Part shown: one piece after another, positions 1-7,148 of the stretch
How positions within the stretch are numbered: the stretch's first letter is position 1
Layout: every line of letters starts with the position of its first letter
Assembly: GCA_007128345.1 (NCBI GenBank)
Contig: SKXS01000119.1
Location: 1-9,592, forward strand
From: Spirochaetia bacterium
GTDB taxonomy: Bacteria; Spirochaetota; Spirochaetia; PWKH01
Reading direction: 5' to 3'
Length of the DNA: 9,592 nucleotides
The notes under the pieces: model-generated
The model's input: the letters and a program-made list of their open reading frames with translations, nothing else
Databases searched by the model: none
Told to the model about the DNA's origin: nothing
Program-made: the position numbers and the translations under genes

Positions 1-4
1 CACA

Positions 5-45
5 TCAGGAATATGCAAAAAAGATATGCCTGACAGGAATTTTTT
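5..45 (+). terminator. weak hairpin followed by T-run, possible terminator of an upstream gene
   Basis: Bases 5-14 and 24-33 can pair (TCAGG with CCTGA, one A/G mismatch, then ATAT with ATAT) around a 9-base A-rich loop. A run of six T lies at 40-45, six bases after the stem. This resembles an imperfect intrinsic terminator for a plus-strand gene ending left of the window, but the stem is AT-rich, interrupted and not directly next to the T-run. It could be chance in an AT-rich leader. Confidence 0.25.
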
Positions 46-67
46 ACAGCCATTTGCCCATAAAGTG

Positions 68-76
68 TGGTATACT
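68..76 (+). promoter_or_regulatory. candidate extended -10 promoter for the peptide-binding lipoprotein gene
   Basis: TGG followed directly by TATACT (71-76) matches an extended -10 element (TGnTATAAT type). No good -35 hexamer sits 16-18 bases upstream, which is tolerated in extended -10 promoters. Transcription would start near base 83 and leave an untranslated leader of about 120 bases before the start codon at 202. A weaker alternative is TTGCAC (123-128) with TATATC (146-151) at 17-base spacing. Nothing else recognisable was seen in 1-201. Confidence 0.35.
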
Positions 77-186
77 GGTATTAGCTGTTCAACATTGCGT
101 ATGATGCAGAAAAAATATTTGTTTGCACCTTGCGTATTTCACATATATATCATAATCTATACCATGAGGAATTTCAAATTACTATT

Positions 187-192
187 AAGGAG
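187..192 (+). promoter_or_regulatory. ribosome binding site deciding the lipoprotein start
   Basis: AAGGAG lies nine bases before the ATG at 202. That ATG is followed at once by a lipoprotein signal peptide. This selects 202 over the in-frame TTG at 130, which would add 24 residues in front of the signal peptide and has no such site. Confidence 0.8.
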
Positions 193-201
193 ACAGATGA
201 T

Positions 202-1446
202 ATGAAGAAACTTTTGACTGTTCTTTTCTGTGTCATACTTGTTACGGGCCTCTTCCTTACTTCCTGCAGAAGAGAAGAGCCTGCTCCTCCTGTCACGCCT
301 CCTGTGGAGGAACCTGTCACACCGCCTCCACCACCACCGCCTCCTCCTGAGCCCGAACCTGAGCCGGAGCCGCCTGTGGTTGTTGAGGAAGTGCCAGTTG
401 TAGTAGAAACAATTGACATAACCCGAGAAAAGTCCGTCGATCCTGATAGACCAGCCGAACCGACCGGCGGAACGTTCTGGGTCGCACTTGATGCCGACCC
501 CGGAACCTTGGATCCGCATCATGCAGCAACCGCAGCTGATTTTTCAGTCAGCCAGGTGCTGTTTGAAGGACTCCTCGCATATGACCCCATGACCGGACGA
601 GCAGTACCGGGACTGGCTGAATCATGGACTATGACGGAAGACGGGAAGGTGTTTACATTCCACCTCAGAGAGGCATCATGGAGTGACGGCACTGCCATAA
701 CCGCACAGACCGTAGTGGACTCATGGCTGCGTGCCCTGGCTCCCGCTACCAACTCCCCCACTGGATGGTATCTCGGCATCATAGAAGGAGCCGAGGAGTT
801 CTACATGGGTGAGGCTGAGGCTGATGCGGTGCAGATCAAGGCTCTCGATGACCGCACGTTCCAGGTTGAGCTTACAGCGGGCATGCCCTACTTTGCAGAG
901 GTGCTTCCGCACTTCGCCTTCTCTGTAGTACCTGTCCACGCCATAGAGCGTCACGGCCGCGCATGGACCGACCTGGATAAGCTTGTGGTCAACGGCCCCT
1001 TCAAGGTGACTGAATGGATACCCAATTTCGTGCTTGAACTTAAGCCGAACAGCGGCTACTGGGATGCACAGAATGTCTTCCTCGATGAAGTCATATTCAT
1101 GACTATTGCTGATCCGTCCCTCGCATACGAGCTGTATACGTTTGGAGAAGTGGACTGGATTACCATGGTTCCCCGTGATAAGGACCTCAGTGGAAGAGAT
1201 GACTATTTCCGTCTGCCCTACCTGGCAGCTGAACTGCAGAAGCATATTCAGCGGGCAGGAATGGCCGAGGGTGACGCGCGCGTGCAGGCGCTTGCAGAAG
1301 CCCAGAGAATTTTTGAGGTGCTTGATGCGGGACGTACGCCGTTGTACTCATACTCCAGCGTGAACCTTATTGATACGTCTGCATGGGGCGGCTGGCATCC
1401 GAACAATATGGGATTCCACCCGCTGAAGGACATCTACCTGAAATAG
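202..1446 (+). CDS. oligopeptide-binding lipoprotein of an ABC importer (SBP family 5), internally shortened
   Basis: This is a 414-residue OppA/DppA-like extracytoplasmic solute-binding protein, which would deliver peptides to an ABC permease. Residues 1-21 form a signal peptide ending in the lipobox L-T-S-C, so Cys22 should be lipid-anchored. Residues 23-69 are a Pro/Glu-rich linker that includes nine consecutive Pro and a Glu-Pro repeat. The SBP family 5 N-terminal lobe follows, with the typical block LAESW...EDGKVFTFHLRE...WSDGT at about 138-171 and NGPFKVTEW further on. The C-terminal family block (ALAEAQRIF, then GGWHPNNMGFHPLKDIYLK) is also present. Family members are usually 500-600 residues. 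Here the sequence passes from the strand before the second lobe (DYFRLPYLA, about 334-342) straight into the helix near the C-terminus (AELQKHIQRA), so about 190 residues of the second lobe appear absent without loss of frame. No permease or ATPase genes are adjacent. The family is clear; peptide-binding ability is doubtful. Confidence 0.88.
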   Translation: MKKLLTVLFCVILVTGLFLTSCRREEPAPPVTPPVEEPVTPPPPPPPPPEPEPEPEPPVVVEEVPVVVETIDITREKSVDPDRPAEPTGGTFWVALDADPGTLDPHHAATAADFSVSQVLFEGLLAYDPMTGRAVPGLAESWTMTEDGKVFTFHLREASWSDGTAITAQTVVDSWLRALAPATNSPTGWYLGIIEGAEEFYMGEAEADAVQIKALDDRTFQVELTAGMPYFAEVLPHFAFSVVPVHAIERHGRAWTDLDKLVVNGPFKVTEWIPNFVLELKPNSGYWDAQNVFLDEVIFMTIADPSLAYELYTFGEVDWITMVPRDKDLSGRDDYFRLPYLAAELQKHIQRAGMAEGDARVQALAEAQRIFEVLDAGRTPLYSYSSVNLIDTSAWGGWHPNNMGFHPLKDIYLK

Positions 1447-1475
1447 TAACAAGTGACACGGTTATGTACATAGAA

Positions 1476-1505
1476 ACAGCCCCGGAGGTAACAATCCGGG
1501 GCTGT
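1476..1505. terminator. perfect 10-bp GC-rich hairpin between convergent genes, likely bidirectional terminator
   Basis: ACAGCCCCGG (1476-1485) and CCGGGGCTGT (1496-1505) are exact reverse complements around a 10-base loop. The stem lies 30 bases after the lipoprotein stop and 45 bases after the stop of the opposing acidic gene. The minus direction has the better tail (TTTCTA after the stem); the plus direction has only a weak ATCTT. The position suggests it ends both transcripts. No other function is apparent in 1447-1549. Confidence 0.7.
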
Positions 1506-1549
1506 ATCTTGCCTGCTATGTGAGCTTGCTTCAACGAATTTTTCGCCGC

Positions 1550-1723
1550 TCATCCCTCCCACTCAAAGGCATCTTCTTCATACTCTTCTTCGAGGTCATC
1601 TTCATCTTCATCGTCATAGTCTTCGTCATCAATATCATAGTCATCATCACTGTCAAAATCACTCCAGTCAAACTCATCATCGTCAGAACCACTCGTTAGG
1701 TACCCGCTCCAATACGAATCCAT
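1550..1723 (-). CDS. hyperacidic 57-residue protein of unknown function
   Basis: I do not recognise a family. The chosen ATG (1721-1723) is preceded by a strong AGGAGG/GGGAG ribosome site; the reading frame stays open upstream toward ilvB, but that extension has no good start. The product has 20 Asp and 11 Glu in 57 residues and no Lys, Arg, His or Cys, giving a net charge near -31. Eleven aromatic residues (Tyr, Trp, Phe) are scattered through it: Y4, W5, Y8, F18, W20, F23, Y29, Y36, Y48, F53 and W55. The first 13 residues are Ser/Gly/Tyr-rich; the rest is almost uninterrupted acid. No signal peptide or membrane segment is visible. It lies 106 bases after ilvB on the same strand, with its own candidate promoter, and ends before the shared hairpin. 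It could be a disordered acidic tail-like protein, a cation binder or a nucleic-acid mimic; none of these is shown. The strong ribosome site argues that it is real, while the GAT/GAA low-complexity coding leaves some doubt. Confidence 0.6.
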   Translation of the reverse strand: MDSYWSGYLTSGSDDDEFDWSDFDSDDDYDIDDEDYDDEDEDDLEEEYEEDAFEWEG

Positions 1724-1728
1724 GGCTC

Positions 1729-1734
1729 CCTCCT
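1729..1734 (-). promoter_or_regulatory. strong ribosome binding site of the acidic small gene
   Basis: Read on the minus strand, AGGAGG is followed five bases later by the ATG at 1723. It fixes the start of the 57-residue product and is the main evidence that this low-complexity frame is translated. Confidence 0.7.
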
Positions 1735-1755
1735 GAGAGAATAGTAAGATACCGC

Positions 1756-1783
1756 ATTGTAACACTCCTGAGGAAAAAGTGAA
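1756..1783 (-). promoter_or_regulatory. candidate promoter for the acidic small gene
   Basis: On the minus strand, TACAAT (1756-1761) is a good -10 match. TTCACT (1778-1783) is a fair -35 match (4 of 6) at 16-base spacing. Transcription would begin near 1749, about 25 bases before the start codon, leaving room for the AGGAGG site. This suggests the gene can be expressed independently of the BCAA operon. It rests on hexamer matching only. Confidence 0.4.
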
Positions 1784-1797
1784 TACTCTTTTTCTCA
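1769..1797. repeat. AT-rich inverted repeat in the ilvB / acidic gene spacer
   Basis: TGAG(G)AAAAAG (1769-1779) pairs with CTTTTTCTCA (1788-1797), with one bulged G and an eight-base loop. In the minus direction it falls 33 bases after the ilvB stop and could slow or end operon transcription or protect its 3' end. No U-run follows the stem, so it is not a standard terminator. It overlaps the candidate -35 element of the acidic gene. Confidence 0.35.
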
Positions 1798-1829
1798 AAA
1801 TTTTCAGGTTTTTACAGCCAGTATCTCCA

Positions 1830-3509
1830 TCAATTCTCCAGATCAAGTTCCAGGATTAAATCTTCAATAGCTGCGCCCGGAGGCACCATGGGCAGTACCT
1901 TGTCGTCCCTGGGTATCTCACAGTCAACCACCACAGGCCGGTCCGTCTCCGACAGCGCCTTTTCAAGCACCGTCTTAATGTCCCCGTCCATAGGCAGTCT
2001 GTAGCCTACCGCGCTGAAGGCTTCTGCAAGTTTGACCCAGTCAATCAGGTGGTCCAGGTCCGTCTGTGAATAGCGCTTATCAAAGAAGAGGGTCTGCCAC
2101 TGGCGGACCATGCCGAGGGTCTTATTGTTCATAATGAGGACAACTATGGGAATCCGGTAGTGTGCCGCGGTAGCCACTTCGTTGCAGTTCATCCTGAAAC
2201 TCCCGTCGCCGGCTATGTTCACCACCTTCCTGTCAGGCCGTCCCAGCTTTGCCCCGATTGATGCTCCTGTACCGAACCCCATGGCGCCAAGGCCTCCCGA
2301 GGAGATGAAGGACCTGGGAAGGTAGTAGCCGTAGTACTGTGCGGCCCATATCTGGTGCTGACCCACTTCGGTGGTAATAATTGCCCGGTGATCTGTAAGT
2401 TCGCTCAGCGTCTCAATAATGTCCTTTGCCCTTCGGTTATGCCCGGTAACCCGCAGCGGGTATTCCTGCTTCCACCGCACTATCTGGTCAATCCATTTCG
2501 CACGGTCCTTTGGTTCCAGGTTCTTGGTCAGCTGGGTTAGGATCACCTTCACGTCACCAAGTATATGGTGGTAGGTCTGGATGTTCTTGTTGATTTCCGC
2601 CGGATCAATGTCTATGTGGAGGATCTTTGCCTTACGGGCAAACCGGTCGGCCTTTGAGACCACCCGGTCGCTGAACCTCGCCCCCACTACAATAAGGAGA
2701 TCGCTTTCAGACACCGCCATGTTTGACACCTTAGTACCGTGCATGCCGATCATTCCTGTATACTGTTCATGATACGCAGGAAAGCAGCTCTGCCCCATGA
2801 GGCTGCAGCCGACGGGAGCCTTGATCAGTTCCGCAAAGGCAAGCAGTTCCTTGGAGGCGTCAGAGTTGGTCACCCCTCCCCCGGCATAGATATAGGGACG
2901 CTTCGACTGCTGGATTATCGACACGGCCCTGGCAATGTCGTCATCACCGAAGCGGCCGGTATCCCTGATTATTTCCCGGGGAGCACAGTAGGTATATTCC
3001 GCGCTGGATGTGGTGATATCCTTGGGTATGTCGATAAGTACCGGACCGGGACGCCCCTCCCGGGCAATGTAGAATGCTTCCCTGATGATGTCGCCGAGCT
3101 TGGTGACATCCTTTACAATGTAGTTGTGCTTGGTGACAGGCATGGTAATGCCCGCAATGTCTACTTCCTGGAAACTGTCCTTGCCCAGAAGCGACAGCGG
3201 CACGTTCCCCGTGAAGGCAACCATGGGCACAGAGTCCATGTACGCCGCGGCAATCCCGGTAACCAGGTTGGTGGCTCCCGGTCCGGATGTGGCTATGCAT
3301 ACCCCCACTTTCCCGGTGGCCCGGGCATACCCGTCGGCAGCATGCGCCGCGCCCTGTTCGTGGGATGTAAGAATGTGCCTGATTTCGTCCTGATGCCGAT
3401 AGAGCTCATCATAGATATTGAGCACCGATCCTCCGGGAAATCCGAATACGGTATCGACTTTTTGTTCCTTCAGGCATTCAATGAAAATCTGCGCTCCAGT
3501 TAACTTCAT
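1830..3509 (-). CDS. ilvB: acetolactate synthase, large (catalytic) subunit
   Basis: This 559-residue, thiamine-diphosphate- and FAD-dependent enzyme joins two pyruvates to 2-acetolactate (Val/Leu) or pyruvate and 2-oxobutyrate to 2-aceto-2-hydroxybutyrate (Ile). Three domains are visible. The N-terminal domain starts FGFPGGSVLNIYD, has the activating Glu51 in TSHEQGAAHAADGYAR and carries TSGPGATNLVTGIA at about 74-87. The central domain includes VGARFSDRV. The C-terminal domain has the ThDP/Mg motif beginning GDGS at 434-437 and closing with NN some 25 residues later. Length is typical (550-600). A GAGGAG site precedes the ATG, and the gene starts 16 bases after the ilvD stop, as the last core gene of the operon. 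The regulatory small subunit IlvN, which normally confers valine feedback and full activity, is not next to it. The catabolic AlsS type is less likely given the operon. Confidence 0.96.
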   Translation of the reverse strand: MKLTGAQIFIECLKEQKVDTVFGFPGGSVLNIYDELYRHQDEIRHILTSHEQGAAHAADGYARATGKVGVCIATSGPGATNLVTGIAAAYMDSVPMVAFTGNVPLSLLGKDSFQEVDIAGITMPVTKHNYIVKDVTKLGDIIREAFYIAREGRPGPVLIDIPKDITTSSAEYTYCAPREIIRDTGRFGDDDIARAVSIIQQSKRPYIYAGGGVTNSDASKELLAFAELIKAPVGCSLMGQSCFPAYHEQYTGMIGMHGTKVSNMAVSESDLLIVVGARFSDRVVSKADRFARKAKILHIDIDPAEINKNIQTYHHILGDVKVILTQLTKNLEPKDRAKWIDQIVRWKQEYPLRVTGHNRRAKDIIETLSELTDHRAIITTEVGQHQIWAAQYYGYYLPRSFISSGGLGAMGFGTGASIGAKLGRPDRKVVNIAGDGSFRMNCNEVATAAHYRIPIVVLIMNNKTLGMVRQWQTLFFDKRYSQTDLDHLIDWVKLAEAFSAVGYRLPMDGDIKTVLEKALSETDRPVVVDCEIPRDDKVLPMVPPGAAIEDLILELDLEN

Positions 3510-3525
3510 AGATTACTCCTCTTTG

Positions 3526-5187
3526 TTACTCTAGCACCGCCCCGGTATCGGCGGAGGTAACCAGTCGTGCGTACCTCCCCAGATACCCTCCCGGCACCCG
3601 TGGTTCTCTGGGGATGAAGCGTTCCCTCCTTTCGGCAAGTTCCGCTTCAGGGACCTGGATTTCCAGTCTTCCCCCCTCAATATCGATGGAGATTGCATCT
3701 CCCTCCTCTATAAGTCCTATCGGGCCCCCTGCTGCAGCCTCGGGAGAGACATGTCCGATGGCGGCTCCCCGGGTGGCCCCGCTGAACCGCCCATCTGTGA
3801 TAAGCGCCACATGCCGGTCCAGTCCCATCCCTGCAATTGAGGACGTGGGAGCAAGCATCTCCCGCATTCCCGGACCTCCCTTGGGCCCTTCGTAGCGGAT
3901 GATGATCACATCCCCCCGATTGATCTTTCCTTCGGTAATTGCCTTGACAGCGTCCTCCTCACACTCAAATACTCGGGCAGGTCCCGAGTGTCTGAGCATC
4001 TCAGGGGCAACAGCCGACCGCTTGACTACTGCACCTCTAGGGGCAAGGCTTCCGGTGAGCACCGCTATACCCCCTGTTGTACTCCAGGGATCATCCCACG
4101 GCCTGATGACTTGGGGGTTTCGGTTCTTGGAGGAGGCAATTATTTCGCCCAGGGTTTTCCCGGAAACTGTCATCACATCCAGGTTGAGGATGCCCCCCCG
4201 GGAAAGTTCTGCCATAACTGCACTGACGCCTCCTGCTTCATGGAGGTCCTCTATATGGTACGGACCTGCCGGTGAGAGGTGGCAGAGGTTGGGCGTCCGG
4301 GAACTGATCTCATTGATGAGGCTGAGGTCCATGGGCACCCCCGCCTCCTTGGCAATCGCCGGGATATGGAGCATGCTGTTGGTGCTGCATCCCAATGCCA
4401 TGTCAACTGCCAGGGCATTGGCAAAGGCCTGCGGTGTAAGGATGTCCCTCGGCCTGATATCCCTTTTGAGTACCTCCATGACCTGCCTGCCGGCCTCCTT
4501 TGCCAGCCGGTCCCGATCAGATGCCACCGCAAGGATAGTGCCGTTGCCGGGGAGAGCGAGGCCGAGGGCCTCGGAGAGGCAGTTCATGCTGTTGGCGGTG
4601 AACATTCCCGCACAGGAACCGCAGGTCGGACATGCTGACTGCTCCAGATCGCTCAGCTCCTCCTCGCTCATGGTGCCTGCATTGACGGCCCCCACGGCCT
4701 CAAACATGCTTGAGAGGCTTACTGCTTTTCCCGTGCGGTCTTTCCCTGCGAGCATGGGTCCGCCGCTGACCACAACCGTCGGGATGTTGACCCGGGCTGC
4801 GGCCATGAGCATTCCCGGCACTACCTTGTCGCAGTTGGGAATCATCACCAGGGCATCAAAACTGTGGGCAAGTGCCATGGACTCGATGGAATCAGCAATG
4901 AGTTCACGGCTGGCCAGAGAGTACCGCATGCCTTCATGTCCCATGGAGATGCCGTCACACACCGCTATGGAGGGGAACTCGATGGGGGTTCCCCCGCCGA
5001 ATCGGATACCCGCCTTGACTGCCTCACATATCCTCTGGAGATGCACATGGCCGGGGACTATGCCGTTGGCGGAGTTCACCACCCCAATGAGGGGGGAAGC
5101 AATCTCCCAGTCCGTCAGTCCGAGGGCCTTTAAAAGCGATCGATGGGGGGCACGATCTAATCCTGCCTTGACCCTGTCACTTCTCAT
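3526..5187 (-). CDS. ilvD: dihydroxy-acid dehydratase
   Basis: This 553-residue cytoplasmic iron-sulfur dehydratase converts 2,3-dihydroxy-isovalerate and 2,3-dihydroxy-3-methylvalerate to the keto acids of Val/Leu and Ile. IlvD/Edd family motifs are clear: NSANGIVPGHVHL (38-50), CDGISMGHEGMRYSL (77-91), NCDK with Cys119, and CPTCGSCAGMFTANSMNCL (186-204) with Cys192. GRFSGATRGAAIGHVSPEAA lies near the C-terminus. Position 46 is Gly (VPGHVHL), as in E. coli IlvD; the [2Fe-2S] members have Cys there, so an oxygen-sensitive [4Fe-4S] cluster is the likelier cofactor (inference). Its ATG overlaps the ilvE stop in an ATGA arrangement (5184-5187), pointing to translational coupling. Sugar-acid dehydratases share the fold, but this context makes IlvD secure. 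Confidence 0.96.
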   Translation of the reverse strand: MRSDRVKAGLDRAPHRSLLKALGLTDWEIASPLIGVVNSANGIVPGHVHLQRICEAVKAGIRFGGGTPIEFPSIAVCDGISMGHEGMRYSLASRELIADSIESMALAHSFDALVMIPNCDKVVPGMLMAAARVNIPTVVVSGGPMLAGKDRTGKAVSLSSMFEAVGAVNAGTMSEEELSDLEQSACPTCGSCAGMFTANSMNCLSEALGLALPGNGTILAVASDRDRLAKEAGRQVMEVLKRDIRPRDILTPQAFANALAVDMALGCSTNSMLHIPAIAKEAGVPMDLSLINEISSRTPNLCHLSPAGPYHIEDLHEAGGVSAVMAELSRGGILNLDVMTVSGKTLGEIIASSKNRNPQVIRPWDDPWSTTGGIAVLTGSLAPRGAVVKRSAVAPEMLRHSGPARVFECEEDAVKAITEGKINRGDVIIIRYEGPKGGPGMREMLAPTSSIAGMGLDRHVALITDGRFSGATRGAAIGHVSPEAAAGGPIGLIEEGDAISIDIEGGRLEIQVPEAELAERRERFIPREPRVPGGYLGRYARLVTSADTGAVLE

Positions 5188-6062
5188 ATTTTTGCTCCCT
5201 GTCCTTTTGTATATGCATGGAAGGCCTTGAGCAGCTCTGCAGTAACAGGCCCGGCCTTGCCGGTTCCAATCACCCGGTCATCCACCAGGGTCACAGCGAT
5301 GATCTCCGCTGCTGTCCCGGTTAAAAATATCTCATCAGCGCTGTAGACGTTATAGAGCGTGAACGGGCGTTCTGTTACCTCGTACCCCCGCTCTTTGGCT
5401 AACGCAATCACGGTGCTCCGGGTAATTCCGTCAAGAATGCCCAGGTAGGTTGGAGGGGTCCAGATGACGTTATTTTTGATGATGAAGATATTGTCTCCGG
5501 TGCACTCGGCCACCAGACCCTCCTCGGTGAGCATGAGCGCCTCCGGGGCTCCCTGCTTGTCCGCCTCAATGCGGGCCAGTACGTTGTTCAGGTAGTTGAG
5601 GGACTTGATCTGGGGATCTATGATGGTCGCCTTGTTTCTCCGCTGCACAGCGGTAACAACCTTCAGGCCGATGTCGTAGAACTCCGGCGGGTAGAGCGCT
5701 ATGGTTGCCGCGATGCAGATCATCGATGCCTGGGGACACTTGGTTGGCGAGAGGCCCAGGTCTCCCTTTCCCCGGGTGACCACCAGCCGGATGTACCCGT
5801 CGGTGATGCCGTTCTTCCGGCATGCCTGGATCACCACATCCTTCACCTCCTGCTTGTCCGCGGGTACGGTGAGGGAGATCGCCCGTGCTGCATCAAAGAG
5901 CCTGTCCACATGCTCATCCAGCTTGAATACATAGCCGTCATAGGCGCGAATTCCTTCGAATATCCCGTCACCGTACAGCAGGCCGTGATCAAACACCGAA
6001 ATCTTCGCAGCGTCCTTGGTGTACCAGTTCCCGTCAATATAGATCAACTGCTCTCTAGTCAT
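5184..6062 (-). CDS. ilvE: branched-chain amino acid aminotransferase
   Basis: This 292-residue PLP-dependent class IV (fold type IV) aminotransferase moves the amino group of glutamate to the three branched keto acids as the last step for Val, Leu and Ile. Visible motifs are FDHGLLYGDGIFEGIRAY (24-41), the Schiff-base lysine Lys153 in IKSLNYLNNVLA, ECTGDNIF (186-193) with Glu186 positioned for the PLP ring nitrogen, GITRSTV (212-218) and FLTGTAAEI (246-254). Length fits the short bacterial and archaeal IlvE form. The gene begins three bases after the leuB stop, with GAGGGGG serving as ribosome site inside the leuB end, and overlaps ilvD by four bases. D-amino acid transaminase and aminodeoxychorismate lyase share this fold; the operon favours IlvE. 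Confidence 0.94.
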   Translation of the reverse strand: MTREQLIYIDGNWYTKDAAKISVFDHGLLYGDGIFEGIRAYDGYVFKLDEHVDRLFDAARAISLTVPADKQEVKDVVIQACRKNGITDGYIRLVVTRGKGDLGLSPTKCPQASMICIAATIALYPPEFYDIGLKVVTAVQRRNKATIIDPQIKSLNYLNNVLARIEADKQGAPEALMLTEEGLVAECTGDNIFIIKNNVIWTPPTYLGILDGITRSTVIALAKERGYEVTERPFTLYNVYSADEIFLTGTAAEIIAVTLVDDRVIGTGKAGPVTAELLKAFHAYTKGQGAKI

Positions 6063-6065
6063 CTC

Positions 6066-7148
6066 CTACCCCCTCGTAATGTATGTCTCTATGAGACGGC
6101 CCATTTCACGTGTTCCCACCAGGGTCATCCCTTCACTCATGATATCCCTGGTACGCCATGATCCGTCAAGTACCTGGGACACTGCCTGTTCCACCGCTTC
6201 CGCTTCCCGGGAAAGCCCCAGCGAGTAGCGGAGCATCAAGGCTGCAGAAAGGACCATTGCGATGGGGTTTGCCATGTCCGTCCCCGCAATGTCGGGGGCT
6301 GAGCCGTGGATAGGTTCGTACATACCCAAGCTTCCGCCGCCCAGACTTGCTGAGGGCAGCATGCCGATTGATCCGGTGATCATGCTTGCCTCGTCGGAGA
6401 GGATGTCGCCGAACATGTTGGTCGTTACAATCACATCAAACTGTGAAGGATTCCAGACCAGCTGCATCGCGGCATTGTCCACATACATGTGTGAGAGCTC
6501 AACCTCGGGATAATCCCGGGATACGCGTGTCACCACTTCCCGCCATAACCGTGAACTCTCAAGGATATTTGCCTTGTCCACGCTGGTCACCCGCCTGCCG
6601 CGAAGCATGGCGATGTCGAATGCCCTGCGGGCGATGCGCTCCACCTCGTCCTCACGATAGCTCATGGTGTCATATGCCTGCACCGTCCCGTCTGCCAGGG
6701 TCCTCTGTCCCCGTTCGCCGAAGTAGATGCCCCCGGTGAGTTCCCGGACCACCATGATGTCCAGGCTGCTGCCGATGACCGAAGGCTTGATCGGACAGGC
6801 CTCTGAAAGCTGGGGATACATGATTGCGGGACGGAGGTTAGCGAAAAGCCCCAACTGGGCCCGCAGGCCAAGCAGGGCGGCTTCAGGTCTCAGGTGCCCG
6901 GGAAGGGTATCCCACGCAGGTCCGCCCACAGCAGCCAGCAGCACGGCATCGCTTTGCGTGCATGCGCAGACGGTGTCAGCCGGCAGCGGGTGTCCTGTCG
7001 CATCGTATGCAGCCCCTCCTGCCAGTACTGAGGTGCAGGTGAAGGTATGACCGAACACCGTTCCCACCTGTTCAAGAACGCGCTTCGCCTGCTCAGCGAT
7101 ATCAGGTCCGATGCCGTCACCGGGTATGATCGTGATGCGGTAGTCCAT
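6066..7148 (-). CDS. leuB: 3-isopropylmalate dehydrogenase
   Basis: This 360-residue NAD- and Mg-dependent beta-decarboxylating dehydrogenase oxidises 3-isopropylmalate in leucine synthesis. Next to CimA it probably also converts 3-methylmalate to 2-oxobutyrate for isoleucine. Motifs in order: GDGIGP (10-15), LGLFANLRP (99-107), VRELTGGIYFG (134-144) with the catalytic Tyr142, Lys192 in VDKANILESSRLW, YVDNAAMQLV (222-231) with Asp224, NMFGDILSDEA with metal ligands Asp248 and Asp252, and the NAD loop EPIHGSAPDIAG. Length is standard (about 350-370). Its ATG shares one base with the leuD TAA (TAATG), with GGGAGG upstream. The family also holds isocitrate and tartrate dehydrogenases, but the GLFANLRP block and neighbours fit LeuB. 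Confidence 0.96.
   Translation of the reverse strand: MDYRITIIPGDGIGPDIAEQAKRVLEQVGTVFGHTFTCTSVLAGGAAYDATGHPLPADTVCACTQSDAVLLAAVGGPAWDTLPGHLRPEAALLGLRAQLGLFANLRPAIMYPQLSEACPIKPSVIGSSLDIMVVRELTGGIYFGERGQRTLADGTVQAYDTMSYREDEVERIARRAFDIAMLRGRRVTSVDKANILESSRLWREVVTRVSRDYPEVELSHMYVDNAAMQLVWNPSQFDVIVTTNMFGDILSDEASMITGSIGMLPSASLGGGSLGMYEPIHGSAPDIAGTDMANPIAMVLSAALMLRYSLGLSREAEAVEQAVSQVLDGSWRTRDIMSEGMTLVGTREMGRLIETYITRG

Noticed and set aside
130..201. 24-residue N-terminal extension of the lipoprotein from a TTG start
   Set aside because: No ribosome site, and it would place charged residues before the signal peptide; the ATG at 202 with AAGGAG is clearly better.
174..529. Minus-strand frames opposite the lipoprotein start, including a Gly/Ser-rich low-complexity one
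   Set aside because: Their composition is simply the antisense of the Pro/Glu repeat; no ribosome sites or family motifs, and the plus-strand gene explains the region.
1463..1472. Perfect 10-base palindrome TATGTACATA just before the terminator hairpin
   Set aside because: A single short palindrome downstream of a stop codon; not repeated in the window and not placed at a promoter, so an operator role cannot be supported.
1560..1680. Possible trinucleotide microsatellite (TCA/TTC-rich tract)
   Set aside because: The units are not exact tandem repeats; the pattern follows from Asp/Glu codons of the acidic gene.
2739..3503. Plus-strand open frame of 254 codons opposite ilvB
   Set aside because: Antisense shadow without family motifs or ribosome site; ilvB is fully supported.
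3899..5230. Long plus-strand open frame of 443 codons opposite ilvD
   Set aside because: Antisense shadow of a GC-rich gene; it shows no domain motifs, and ilvD on the other strand has all its catalytic motifs.
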